Shown here piece after piece: positions 17,899-27,418 of a stretch of DNA of 64,000 nucleotides (positions within the stretch are counted from its first letter, which is position 1; each line of letters opens with the position of its first letter). The notes under the pieces were generated by a model that saw only the letters and a list, made by a program, of their open reading frames with translations, ran no database searches and had not been told where the DNA came from. The stretch spans positions 1,116,001 to 1,180,000 of the forward strand of contig NZ_QCZD01000001.1 of NCBI RefSeq assembly GCF_003075045.1. The letters run 5' to 3'. The position numbers were made by a program, and so were the translations under genes. The DNA is from Maribacter litoralis. Lineage in GTDB: Bacteria; Bacteroidota; Bacteroidia; Flavobacteriales; Flavobacteriaceae.

Positions 17899-17971
17899 CT
17901 GATATTTTTAAATTCGGAAATCATATTTTATTCTTTCTTTGTAGAAACTAGTTTATACACACATCTTTTTA

Positions 17972-19159
17972 ATGACATCATCTGAACAATACGTAACTGA
18001 CCTCTGCCAAAAATCATTTCTTCCTTTTTGGAATTTCCCCAATCCAATAGGTAAAAAGAATAAAGAGCTGTGTGATGTTTTAGTTGTGTGTGGCTATTAT
18101 ATTTTAATTATATCTGTAAAGGATATTAGGGTATCTAGCCATACTGATAAGAAAGTTCAATACGAGCGTTGGGTCAAAAAGGCTGTGGAAGATTCAGCAA
18201 AACAAATTTATGGGGCTGAGCGTTTTCTCAAAACTACTAACGAAGTCTTTGCGAAAAACAGAAAAAACATAATTTCACTACCACCTAAAAACGAAAGAAT
18301 AATATTTAGAATTGCAATTGCTTTTGGAAGTGATAACACATTTCCGTTACCATTTGGGGATTTTGGTCAAGGATACATTCACGTTTTTGATGAAGAATCA
18401 ACCTCTATTCTTTTAAACGAATTGGACACTATAACCGATTTTACAAGATACCTTAATGACAAAGTGGAATTTTTAAAAGGGAAATACTTTTCAATGCCCA
18501 AAGAATCTGATTTTCTTGCTTTCTACATTCAGACTGGTCTTGATATTGATGAAAAAGCTGATTCAATAGTATCAGATGGTGGCTTATGGGAATCTTACTT
18601 AGAATCCGAAGAATATGTAGAGTGGCAAAAACTTTTACCTCAAAGTAAAATTTGGGATTATATGATTGCTCAATTGCACGACTATCATATTTCCGACGAT
18701 ACAACAGATGAACGTAGGAATGAATTTGAGGAAGCCATTAGAGTAATTAATCTAGAATCGCGGATAAATAGAATAGAGTTAGGTGGAATACTCGATAATG
18801 CAATTCAAAGAAAATTAAGTGCAAGGATGCTAAAACCTTTAAAAGATGCTAAACATTGTTACGTTTTTATGCCATTAACACCTAAGAATTGGGAAGGTAA
18901 AGAAAATGAGTTAGAGTTTAGATGTATGGTAGCTAGAATGGAAAACCCAACTGTAAAAATGGTTATTGGCATTGGTTTTGGAAATAATGGTGACGGACAC
19001 GATGTTTATGATATTTGCTCTCACTACATTCCTGAAATGAGTGAAGATTTTATTACACACGCGAAGGAAGTACAAGACGAATTAGGGTATTTTAAAAAGC
19101 CAACTATCTCAAATAGTAAATCTTACAGGAAGGAAGATTTTAAAGGATTTGGACTTTAA
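17972..19159 (+). CDS. Uncharacterised protein with PD-(D/E)XK-like N-terminus, upstream of Gabija
   Basis: A 395-residue protein that I do not recognise. Near the N-terminus, KELCDVLVV followed by ILIISVKD (about residues 31-51) has the strand-Asp-strand-x-x-Lys layout of restriction-like nucleases, but with Ser48 where Glu/Asp would be expected, so it may be a variant or inactive nuclease fold. The middle is helical and acidic. The C-terminal third (residues about 285-360) has an alpha/beta look (HCYVFMPLTPKNW, VKMVIGIGFGNNGDGHDVYDI). It is co-oriented with gajA, 72 bp upstream, and divergent from the AlbA_2 regulator. A role as a third Gabija-linked component or an independent defence protein is inference. 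Confidence 0.6.
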   Translation: MTSSEQYVTDLCQKSFLPFWNFPNPIGKKNKELCDVLVVCGYYILIISVKDIRVSSHTDKKVQYERWVKKAVEDSAKQIYGAERFLKTTNEVFAKNRKNIISLPPKNERIIFRIAIAFGSDNTFPLPFGDFGQGYIHVFDEESTSILLNELDTITDFTRYLNDKVEFLKGKYFSMPKESDFLAFYIQTGLDIDEKADSIVSDGGLWESYLESEEYVEWQKLLPQSKIWDYMIAQLHDYHISDDTTDERRNEFEEAIRVINLESRINRIELGGILDNAIQRKLSARMLKPLKDAKHCYVFMPLTPKNWEGKENELEFRCMVARMENPTVKMVIGIGFGNNGDGHDVYDICSHYIPEMSEDFITHAKEVQDELGYFKKPTISNSKSYRKEDFKGFGL

Positions 19160-19185
19160 AAGTTATTCTTCTTTTTATGCAGGAT

Positions 19186-19193
19186 TAACTTTG
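19186..19193 (+). promoter_or_regulatory. Bacteroidetes -7 box TAACTTTG upstream of gajA
   Basis: TAACTTTG fits TAnnTTTG and lies 38 bp before the gajA ATG, suggesting that gajAB has its own promoter in addition to any read-through from 17972. No convincing -33 element was seen. Confidence 0.45.
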
Positions 19194-19231
19194 TTAATTT
19201 TATAACCTAAAACCAACCTTTCGACTACCAT

Positions 19232-21112
19232 ATGTATGTATCGCAACTTGAAGTAACAAATTATAGGAATTTTAAAAATTTTACTGTTAAACTAAAACCG
19301 GTAACGCAAATTATTGGTGAAAACAACATCGGTAAATCCAATCTTTTAGACTCTTTAGGTTTAATATTTAGCCAAGAAGTGTCTTTTTTCAAAAGGCGTA
19401 TGTTAGAGGTCTCAGACTTTAATTACGAGACTATTCTGAGGCTTAAAAAAGAAATTCTTGATACTTCTATTGAGCCAAAGGATATTTCCTATCCAAAAAT
19501 TACAATAAAAGCAACTCTTAAGGATTGGGATATAAAACAAGAAGCTGTTATAACTGACTGGATGAGTAATTCTGAATTTACAGAAGCTACTCTTACCTAT
19601 ACGTTTGCACCAATATCATCTTTTGATACAATTGAAGAAATAACCCAGCAAAGGCAGTTTCTTAAGGACTACGAAAATGAATTAGGGTCTGAGAAATTTA
19701 CTAAAATACCAGAAAGCGAAATTCTTAATCTGATAAATTTTCCCATTTCAAAGTACCACTATCGTATACACGGTGGAAATCAAAATGAGAGCGTAGCGAA
19801 TACCTATCACTTAAACCAACTTAAGTTTGAGCTATTGGATGCACTCAGAGATGCCAAATCAGAACTTTCCGCAAGTAGGAATAATGGATTACTTTTTAGA
19901 GTGCTTAATGCAAATGAAGAAACCGAATATCAAGACTTAAAAAAACAGTTAGTAGGTCTTCAGCGAGCAATTGAAGGTAATGTAGCTATTTCAGGAATAA
20001 AGACTCGGATTTCAGAGCAACTTGATAAAATTTCATTGAGTACCGAAACATCCAATAATGTTGTAGACCTTATATTCTCTCTGCCAAATGTATCAGACTT
20101 ATTGAGGAAACTGAGCCTAATTTACAACGATAACCCCATAAAAATCGAACGTAATGGAACTGGGCGAAACAACCTTCTTTTTATTTCGTTAATGCTCTCT
20201 TTCATAGAAGATCCTGAGCGAATGCAGTCCACTTTCTTCAGAATTGTCGGACTTGAAGAACCAGAAGCGCATCTTCACGCAAATCTTCAGAATCATTTAG
20301 CCTCTAATCTTGAAGGGCTTATAAAAAAAGAGGACGGTACTTACAGAAAGGATATACAGCTCATTCTAACTTCACATTCTAACCATATTACCACCAAAAT
20401 AGATTTCGAAAATACTGTGGTGCTTCATTATAAAAACGGCATCGTACAACCTCATTATATATTGGAAGGTTTTGGAACAACTGCCGAAGAAAAAAGACAA
20501 GTAAACTATCTCAAAAAATATCTTGATAGTGAGAATGTCAATTTATTTTATTCAAGACGATTGGCATTGGTAGAAGGGATTTCTGAAAAACTTCTATTTC
20601 CTATATTCTATAAAATCCAAACTGCCGAAACTATTGACCAATCTGCAACTGCTGTGGTTAATGTAAATGGACTTGCCTTCAAAAATTTTATACAAATAAT
20701 CGTAAACGGTTTTCATACAAGGTGCTTAGTTTTAACTGATAGCGATATTGGAACACAAACAGAGCATAGGGCTCAAGAACTTAAAGACAAATATGATGCT
20801 GTAGATGAAGTTGATGTTCAAATTTCTGAATTATCTACGTTTGAAAAAGATTTAATTGACTGCAATAAATCTGGAAATGGTAAAAAAATCTTGAGTAAAG
20901 TTGTTCAACTGGTACGGTCTAACTCTGGGAAAAAATATGTAGAAGAATTAGGTACAAGTGATATTGATGTCGAAGGGTATTTTGCTTTAATTGAAGGCTT
21001 TAAAAGCGAATTTGCTTTGCAACTCTCACTATCGCTGGCAGAAGACCATAGCGGTTTTACAATACCAAAATACATTGAAGATGGTATTAAATTTTTAGAC
21101 CCTTTGATGTAA
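19232..21112 (+). CDS. gajA: Gabija protein GajA: OLD-family ATPase with TOPRIM nuclease
   Basis: A 626-residue OLD-family endonuclease. The N-terminal ABC-type ATPase has Walker A IIGENNIGKSNLL at residues 27-39 and the GLEEPEAHLH Walker B/signature near residue 341. The TOPRIM nuclease follows: acidic start LALVEGISEKLL near 449, the VNVNGLAFKNFIQI strand and the DxD of VLTDSDIGT near 502. GajA nicks invading DNA and is held inactive by ATP until nucleotide pools fall (known for Bacillus cereus Gabija). All catalytic motifs are intact, and the length is close to known GajA. gajB starts 5 bp after the stop, forming a two-gene unit. Confidence 0.9.
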   Translation: MYVSQLEVTNYRNFKNFTVKLKPVTQIIGENNIGKSNLLDSLGLIFSQEVSFFKRRMLEVSDFNYETILRLKKEILDTSIEPKDISYPKITIKATLKDWDIKQEAVITDWMSNSEFTEATLTYTFAPISSFDTIEEITQQRQFLKDYENELGSEKFTKIPESEILNLINFPISKYHYRIHGGNQNESVANTYHLNQLKFELLDALRDAKSELSASRNNGLLFRVLNANEETEYQDLKKQLVGLQRAIEGNVAISGIKTRISEQLDKISLSTETSNNVVDLIFSLPNVSDLLRKLSLIYNDNPIKIERNGTGRNNLLFISLMLSFIEDPERMQSTFFRIVGLEEPEAHLHANLQNHLASNLEGLIKKEDGTYRKDIQLILTSHSNHITTKIDFENTVVLHYKNGIVQPHYILEGFGTTAEEKRQVNYLKKYLDSENVNLFYSRRLALVEGISEKLLFPIFYKIQTAETIDQSATAVVNVNGLAFKNFIQIIVNGFHTRCLVLTDSDIGTQTEHRAQELKDKYDAVDEVDVQISELSTFEKDLIDCNKSGNGKKILSKVVQLVRSNSGKKYVEELGTSDIDVEGYFALIEGFKSEFALQLSLSLAEDHSGFTIPKYIEDGIKFLDPLM

Positions 21113-21117
21113 TAGAT

Positions 21118-22683
21118 ATGGGAAATGTAAGTAAGCCAAAACTTGTTATCGCTGGTCCAGGGGCTGGAAAAACCCACGGAATGGTAGACGAAATAATTCA
21201 CGCACTAAAATCCTTGGAACGTCATCGTTATATGATAGTTGTTACCTATACCAATTCGGCAACAAAAAACATAAAAAAACGGCTCGGTAAGAGAATAGCC
21301 ATACCACCTAATTTATTTATTGGCACCATACATTCCTTTTTGAATAGATTTATAGTGATTCCGTATTCGAGTTTACATAACGAAGATGTCAATGGTGAAA
21401 AATTGTTTATTCAATGTGGAACTGATGATGTTTTAAAAAGGATGTTTGATAATAGTGGTGAAACACCAGACTATAAGGCTAAAAATTATATTAAAAGTAG
21501 ATTGACTACGTCCTTACACAAAAGTGGATACATTACCTATGACCAGACCCTCAATTTAGCTGAAAAAGCCATCACGAACCAGAGAATAAAAGAAATGTTG
21601 GCTAACAGAATACAATATTTGTACGTGGACGAATTTCAAGATACTGGAAATAAAATGTTCTCAATAATAGAATCTCTTAGAAAGGAAAAAAAGACAATAA
21701 TATATTGTGTTGGCGACCCAGAACAATATATTCAAAGCTTTGACTCTTCAATTAGAAACTTCCAAAATATCCCGATTCTCAAAGCTTCAAGAACGAACCA
21801 ATATGAGACCCTATTAAATAAAACTAATAGACGCTCAGTAAATACGATTGTAACATTCTTGAATAATTTTAGCAAACGTGTTTACGAGGACAATACTTTT
21901 GAACAACAATGTCATAACGAGATACTTGGCACACCTGTAAAATTTATAAGTGCGACCCAAAATATTACGGCAATGCTTCCAGAATTCTTTGCTCGATGTG
22001 AAAACGAAAACATTTCACATAAAGAACGAGGTATAATAGCCAAAAAGAATGATGTCGTAAATAAGGCTATCGCCGCTTTGAATGGAAATGTTCTTGCCCC
22101 AGATAAATCTGCTAAGGTTTCAGCAGTTTCAGAAATCAAAGACACATTACTATCCTCTTTGGGAACTACCCAAAATGCCTTTTGTGAAGAACAAGGTTTA
22201 ACGCCATTTGATTTAAGGATAATGGCGGTTCAAATAATAAGAGCCATTCGTGCGGAAGTTATAACAAACGAAAACACTTTTGCTGCTTTCGTTAAAGATG
22301 AGTTTGACCTTACTATTGAAAACAACATACCTTTTAAATTGGATAATCTAAGGCAAATTATCGTTTCTAACACCGATTCAGAAGCTATAATGGTTTCAAA
22401 CATTCATAGATTTAAAGGACTTGAATTAGATGCTGTACTCGCTGTTGCTAAAAATGAAGCAGAACTAAATCTTTGGTTAGAAACTGATACTGCAACCAGG
22501 GATGCACATTCGGACAAAGGCACAAGTGACTATCCAAGATTGGGCTATGTAGCCTTCAGTAGAGCAAGAAAGGTGTTGTGCATTGCTTGTTTAGAGCCCA
22601 TTTCAGATGTAACAAAGGAAAAGTTGAATAATTTAGGGGTTGAAATAGATACTCCAACCTTAAAATTTCCTGAGTTATTATAA
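21118..22683 (+). CDS. gajB: Gabija protein GajB: UvrD/Rep-like helicase
   Basis: A 521-residue superfamily 1A helicase with Walker A AGPGAGKTHG (residues 12-21), motif Ia VTYTNSATKNIKKRL, motif Ib/Ic IGTIHSFLNRF, motif II YVDEFQDTGN near 169-178, the IHRFKGLELDAVLAVA motif V and YVAFSRARKVLCI motif VI. GajB forms a large complex with GajA and senses DNA ends or intermediates (known for the family). It is shorter than cellular UvrD, as usual for GajB. The gene lies 5 bp after gajA and ends tail to tail with the GHKL-nuclease gene 25 bp away. Confidence 0.9.
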   Translation: MGNVSKPKLVIAGPGAGKTHGMVDEIIHALKSLERHRYMIVVTYTNSATKNIKKRLGKRIAIPPNLFIGTIHSFLNRFIVIPYSSLHNEDVNGEKLFIQCGTDDVLKRMFDNSGETPDYKAKNYIKSRLTTSLHKSGYITYDQTLNLAEKAITNQRIKEMLANRIQYLYVDEFQDTGNKMFSIIESLRKEKKTIIYCVGDPEQYIQSFDSSIRNFQNIPILKASRTNQYETLLNKTNRRSVNTIVTFLNNFSKRVYEDNTFEQQCHNEILGTPVKFISATQNITAMLPEFFARCENENISHKERGIIAKKNDVVNKAIAALNGNVLAPDKSAKVSAVSEIKDTLLSSLGTTQNAFCEEQGLTPFDLRIMAVQIIRAIRAEVITNENTFAAFVKDEFDLTIENNIPFKLDNLRQIIVSNTDSEAIMVSNIHRFKGLELDAVLAVAKNEAELNLWLETDTATRDAHSDKGTSDYPRLGYVAFSRARKVLCIACLEPISDVTKEKLNNLGVEIDTPTLKFPELL

Positions 22684-22708
22684 TTGATAAATCATTTTGA
22701 AATTTATT

Positions 22709-24679
22709 CTAAGAATGAGTTTTTTTCAGTTCATTAGGTAAATATTCGCTATATTTTGATTTCAGATAATCCAAATTTTGTTGGTTATCCATTAAATTTA
22801 TATTCAGCTTATCTTTTATGAATTCATATCGAGTTCTGGCTTCATTAAGAATATGTCCCCAAGTCAAAACGTAAACGTCATATAAATCAGTAGCGACTAC
22901 GTGTCCATATTTTCTATCGGTTTGTTCTAACTCTGGTTCAATGTCTGGTTTGATGTCTTTAGTTATTAAAAGGAATTTCCATTTAGTTTTTTCCTTCGGA
23001 AATCTTTTGTCATTACAGATTCTAGAAGCATAAAGTTTTATTTGCATAAGCTCTTCAACTCCAGCATCAACTTTAGGTTTTTTTAATTCAATTATCAAAT
23101 TAGTTTTGTGTCCTGGAAGTCCTTGCGGAAATTGTCTCCAAAGACAAACATCTGGAATAATTTGTAGTTCAGAATTGGATTCGCTAGTTACAATTTCTTC
23201 AAAATCTGTTCTACCTAAATGCTTCAAATATTCTTTTAAAACATTTTTGAGCGTAATATCATCAACTCCATAAGTATATTCATCACCGAATAACCAAGTT
23301 TCGTTAACGAGGATTTTATGCAAATGTTTTCTTTCTAAAACATTTTTGTTTAACTCTTTATTGTAAATCAATTCTTCCAGACCATTGATAAAACGTAATC
23401 TGTTTTTAATCTCTGTCATAGTATCTATAATACTTGACAATGAGGTTTCCTCTAAAATCTCAACAAGCTCCTCTCTTTTTTCATCAGGTAATTCTATTAC
23501 CTCTGTTAAAATTCTTTGAAGAGAAGAAGAATCTTTTTCTAATGCTTCTTTGATAAGTGAAAGCGTAAACTTTTTACTTTTATCATCTTGATTTTCAAAG
23601 TCTGGTAAGTATTCGTTGACTTGAAGCGCAACAATGTCAAAAACTTGTCTTTTGCTTTCCTCTACAAGTGAATCAGCATTCTCTTTGTATGGATAAAGCC
23701 CTTTTGACTTTAATTCTTTAATGAACTCTCCTGAATATAAATGAAGTCGTTTTCTAACATATTCACGAGCAAATTTTTTAGCTTCTCCATAAGCACCTTG
23801 CAATATATCGTCAAAATTTTCTAAATCAATTAGATTTTCTCTATGTAACTTTTCTACATAAATTGACTGTATAAAAATTGAAATAGGAATTGTTGACCTA
23901 ATTCCAAGATTCAATTCTTTGAATGGAACACCTTTGGTGTTACATAAATATGTTTTCTTTTTTATGTCAAAACTCCATTCGATTACTTTAATTAAGAAAC
24001 GGTATGATAATTCTCCGTCTTCTACAAGAAAGTCTGTTTCGTCTGTATTTTTTATTAAAGATTCAAATTCTAGTTTGTTGCCATTAAAGTAAATATTGAA
24101 ATCATTATAGTTTATCCAATAAGAAGCGAACTTTTGCTCTATTTCTTTTCTGAATTTAACATCTAGTGCTTGATTTACATTCTCTTGATTTACATTTTGA
24201 ATCTCAACTTTAAAACCCGTTTCCGTATTTCCCTTTGGAAGTGTTTTTAAATCACTAAAGTTTGAATGAGATAAATTATTGCGGTCAAACGTAACTGTAA
24301 ATTCTTTCAATGATTCTCCATTTTGATAAACACTCGTGAATTTAACTAAATCCCCTAACGCAAGCGATTTATATCTTCCTTTTCCTTCCTTTCCGTGATA
24401 ATGTCGTCCACTTGGACTTGTGTTTTTCAGTTTCTTTTCGGAACCACCTAATCTGCCAAATACGTCTTGAGCTCTTGTATATTCAATTCCAAGTCCGTTA
24501 TCAATAACTGTAAGATTTTCATATCCACCGAGTTTGTTTTTAACGTATTCAATTTTAATTTCTGTTGAATCGGCATCAAGAGAATTCCATATAAGTTCAG
24601 AAATTGCTGTTATTCCACTCGCTCTAGTTAAAGATTCGATATGGTCTTGCTCAACTCCAACATCAATTATTTTTGGCAT
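22709..24679 (-). CDS. GHKL (Hsp90/MutL-like) ATPase fused to a PD-(D/E)XK nuclease
   Basis: A 656-residue protein. The N-terminus is a complete GHKL ATP-binding fold: N box AISELIWNSLDAD (Glu28, Asn32), G1 box VIDNGLGI (Asp60, Gly62, Gly64) and G2 box GKEGKGRYKSLALG (residues 96-109). A transducer-like middle and a charged helical linker (about 330-460) follow. The C-terminus shows a nuclease signature, IIPDVCLW near residue 508 and LIIELKKP near 530, i.e. D...ExK. It resembles paraMORC-type and Hsp90-like defence ATPases with a Shedu-like nuclease end. It is monocistronic, opposite to gajB. A standalone anti-phage role is inferred. Confidence 0.72.
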   Translation of the reverse strand: MPKIIDVGVEQDHIESLTRASGITAISELIWNSLDADSTEIKIEYVKNKLGGYENLTVIDNGLGIEYTRAQDVFGRLGGSEKKLKNTSPSGRHYHGKEGKGRYKSLALGDLVKFTSVYQNGESLKEFTVTFDRNNLSHSNFSDLKTLPKGNTETGFKVEIQNVNQENVNQALDVKFRKEIEQKFASYWINYNDFNIYFNGNKLEFESLIKNTDETDFLVEDGELSYRFLIKVIEWSFDIKKKTYLCNTKGVPFKELNLGIRSTIPISIFIQSIYVEKLHRENLIDLENFDDILQGAYGEAKKFAREYVRKRLHLYSGEFIKELKSKGLYPYKENADSLVEESKRQVFDIVALQVNEYLPDFENQDDKSKKFTLSLIKEALEKDSSSLQRILTEVIELPDEKREELVEILEETSLSSIIDTMTEIKNRLRFINGLEELIYNKELNKNVLERKHLHKILVNETWLFGDEYTYGVDDITLKNVLKEYLKHLGRTDFEEIVTSESNSELQIIPDVCLWRQFPQGLPGHKTNLIIELKKPKVDAGVEELMQIKLYASRICNDKRFPKEKTKWKFLLITKDIKPDIEPELEQTDRKYGHVVATDLYDVYVLTWGHILNEARTRYEFIKDKLNINLMDNQQNLDYLKSKYSEYLPNELKKTHS

Positions 24680-24789
24680 ATTCTATGTTTTTTAGCTTGA
24701 ACATAATTCGTTTTATAAATGCTCAATATAATATTATCCAATCAGTTTAATATAGAAAAAAGAAATTTTCCTTGGCTTGTTATTATTTG

Positions 24790-26370
24790 TTAATTAAATA
24801 TCGACCTCGCTTCTTCATAAACCCGCTCAAAATTAGCTTCTAAATCAGCTTTAGAAAACTGTTTAGTTTCAATAGGAAGTTCCCTTTGAATATCGGCTAA
24901 TTTAAACTGTACCTTCTTATCCCTACCATCGGCATAAGTGATAAATTCGCCCTGTTTCAACCTAAAGAAAACATCTGCCCTAATCTTTGGGATTTCCTTT
25001 TCGCCTGTAGTGATGCGAGTATCAAAATCAAGATTATGACCACGACTTATGCTTTTGGTTGGGTCTTTAATGATTTCAAAAAAGCGTTCGTAATATTTGG
25101 CGGTATCTGGGTCGTTTACCTTACCGAAAAACTGATAGGACAGATTGCTTAAAATCGCCTTGCTTGCCTTATCGCCATACATCATATCGTTCTGAATCTT
25201 GTCTTGCATCACGTAAATAGTTGAGATGTTGTAACTACGTAAGGTTGCTGGAATACGATGCATATTCAATAATCTAATGGTTGGCGCCTCTTCCATCAGC
25301 AAGAACGACGGTTTAGAATTCCGCACGCTCATTTGCTTCGTAATGGTGTGTATAATTGTGGCTATTACTGGCGAATACGAAGTTTCAAATTTTGGGTTGT
25401 TGACTATCGAAATTACCGCTGGATTTTCTTCGCTGTTGATATCGAGTGGCACTTCATCTGCGGACAATGCCATAAAAATACGTTGTGTACTAATTCGTTT
25501 CAGCGCATTGGCCAAGGTGCTTTTTACACCAGCAGTCTGTCTTTCAGAATCTTTGCCACTAATAAAAGCATCTGCCATCGCCCTTGAGGTGGTGTTGGTT
25601 TCCAGAAACTGGATTAGGCTTTTTGTATCAAGAAATTGATAAACAGCTATCAAATGGGGTAACGTACAGTATTTTGGATATTCCGTTTTTAATTTCCAAA
25701 TCAATCCACCAATCAAACCTTCCGCAGCATCGTTGAAGAATTTTGTTGTTCCCGTAGTTCCGCTTTCTCTTTGTTCTAGTAGATTTTCGATTAAGACCCT
25801 TGAAACCTCATTAACGCTTTCCTCGTTCTCTAAATAACGTGGCGCAATAGGATTTACCCTATGGATGATTTTATCGAAGGAAATGACCTTAAACGGAATA
25901 TCGCTATCCTTGAAAAGTGGATATGCCATTTCGGTCAATTCAAAATCTTTATAGTCGTGGATGATTCCACAAAAACCTTCTTTTTGGAAGTGTATCAGAA
26001 ATCCATAAACCACACTTTCGGTTTTTCCGCTTCCAGCGGATCCGATGACGGATGCGCCACGTTTGATGTTATTTAATTTGAAAATTCCTTTGGTGGTCGC
26101 AAAGTTGACTTGGTATTTACTATCTCCGTTTTGCGAGCTTTCTGTTTTATGAAGAAAAACGTATAGTCCTGTATTAATTAATAGTAGCGGACAAACTAGA
26201 TACAACAAATTCAATGTTAATTCATTTCCAGCAGCAACATAGAATACGAGAAATGACAGTATTGCGATATTCAAAAGAAACGCATACTTACTTACCCGAA
26301 ACATTGCATAGAAAACCATACTGGCCAGACCAATAATTGAAAGTGTCGTTATGATATTATCTATCTGCAT
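24790..26370 (-). CDS. Type IV coupling protein (VirD4/TraG-like, MobC)
   Basis: A 526-residue coupling ATPase that delivers the relaxase-DNA complex to the channel. N-terminal hydrophobic segments (residues about 5-75) anchor it. Walker A is GSAGSGKTESVVYGF near residue 105; Walker B is KPSFLLMEEAPTIRLL near 350, followed by the MQDKIQNDMMYGDKASKAILSN element seen in Bacteroidetes members. Length is normal for the short form. It is 5 bp downstream of the relaxase gene, in a mob operon reading away from the oriT region. Confidence 0.88.
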   Translation of the reverse strand: MQIDNIITTLSIIGLASMVFYAMFRVSKYAFLLNIAILSFLVFYVAAGNELTLNLLYLVCPLLLINTGLYVFLHKTESSQNGDSKYQVNFATTKGIFKLNNIKRGASVIGSAGSGKTESVVYGFLIHFQKEGFCGIIHDYKDFELTEMAYPLFKDSDIPFKVISFDKIIHRVNPIAPRYLENEESVNEVSRVLIENLLEQRESGTTGTTKFFNDAAEGLIGGLIWKLKTEYPKYCTLPHLIAVYQFLDTKSLIQFLETNTTSRAMADAFISGKDSERQTAGVKSTLANALKRISTQRIFMALSADEVPLDINSEENPAVISIVNNPKFETSYSPVIATIIHTITKQMSVRNSKPSFLLMEEAPTIRLLNMHRIPATLRSYNISTIYVMQDKIQNDMMYGDKASKAILSNLSYQFFGKVNDPDTAKYYERFFEIIKDPTKSISRGHNLDFDTRITTGEKEIPKIRADVFFRLKQGEFITYADGRDKKVQFKLADIQRELPIETKQFSKADLEANFERVYEEARSIFN

Positions 26371-26375
26371 AATAC

Positions 26376-27407
26376 TTAGATTCCGATGGAACTTGATTTA
26401 ATAGCTATTTCCGCACCACGTCTTAACCGTTTAAAAACCCGAAGTGCAATTTGTGCTTGGCTTACTGGAATGCTCGGTATTACTGGCAAGCCTGTTTTTG
26501 TAATCATTTTGAAAGCCAATGCTTTTTCATTGGCAGGCAGTTTCATCAAAGCGGAAAAATATAGGTTTGGGTTCTTTACAAAGGTCTTTTTAGCTTTGTA
26601 GGTCTCTGCGTAATTGCGCTTATATCCAAATGTCTTATCAAATGTTTTTTCCGCTTTCGCGAAAAATGTATCTCTATCAAAACCACGCTTCACTTTTTTT
26701 CCGTGCATCTCTACTTCAGATGCTTTGTGCTTACTTCCTGGGGAAAGGCTTATAGAATTTGAAGCATCCTTTCTGCTTACGATAATATGGATATGACTTT
26801 GGTTTCCATCTTTTGGCATTCCCTGGACTATGCGTTTTCCATTTTGTTGATGTGGCGCTTGGCGTTCCAGTTTGGCAATTTCCTTTTCCATTTTTTTGAT
26901 ATTCCCTTCGGCTAGTACTTCTTGAATATTTCGGATATCCGTTTTGAGCTGAAGGATTTTTGAAGCGTAAGGTTGATTCTCTTTAATCTGAAAATCTGTG
27001 CCTTTAAAGGTTCGTTGATGTTCAATTTTCGCATAATATTTTATGTCATCTATGGTTATGGGTCGTCCGTGAATCTCTCGATTGAAGCTGGAAACATAAT
27101 CTTTCATCAGCTCACGAGTGTAGATTTTTAAATCTCGGCTACCGTTCTGAAGTTTTCGCAATTCATATTTTGAAGGACTTACCGTAATCGAATAAAACTT
27201 GGGTTCTTTCTTTTTCAATTTTGCGGTATTTCCATCAATTTCTTTGACCACTTCTTCAGCGGAAATCTCGTCGCCAAATTGATTGAAAAAGTGTTCCATA
27301 TCTCGTTGTTCTAAACCTTCATTTTCTTTCTCTAAATAGCCTACAAAATCCGCTGAACCCTGACTATAAGTGCCGCCTAATTTTTGAGGTGTTATTGTGA
27401 TGTACAT
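26376..27407 (-). CDS. Relaxase (MobB/DUF5712-like)
   Basis: A 343-residue relaxase of the Bacteroidetes mobilisation group. The metal-binding histidine motif SHIHIIVSRKD lies at about residues 208-218, with MYITITPQKLGGTYSQG at the N-terminus and YSITVSPSKYELRKL before it. It should nick oriT and remain covalently attached for transfer; a catalytic tyrosine is probably one of those in the N-terminal half but cannot be singled out. It lies 5 bp upstream of the coupling protein gene and 11 bp downstream of the accessory protein gene. Confidence 0.82.
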   Translation of the reverse strand: MYITITPQKLGGTYSQGSADFVGYLEKENEGLEQRDMEHFFNQFGDEISAEEVVKEIDGNTAKLKKKEPKFYSITVSPSKYELRKLQNGSRDLKIYTRELMKDYVSSFNREIHGRPITIDDIKYYAKIEHQRTFKGTDFQIKENQPYASKILQLKTDIRNIQEVLAEGNIKKMEKEIAKLERQAPHQQNGKRIVQGMPKDGNQSHIHIIVSRKDASNSISLSPGSKHKASEVEMHGKKVKRGFDRDTFFAKAEKTFDKTFGYKRNYAETYKAKKTFVKNPNLYFSALMKLPANEKALAFKMITKTGLPVIPSIPVSQAQIALRVFKRLRRGAEIAIKSSSIGI

Positions 27408-27418
27408 AGCTCAAAAAT

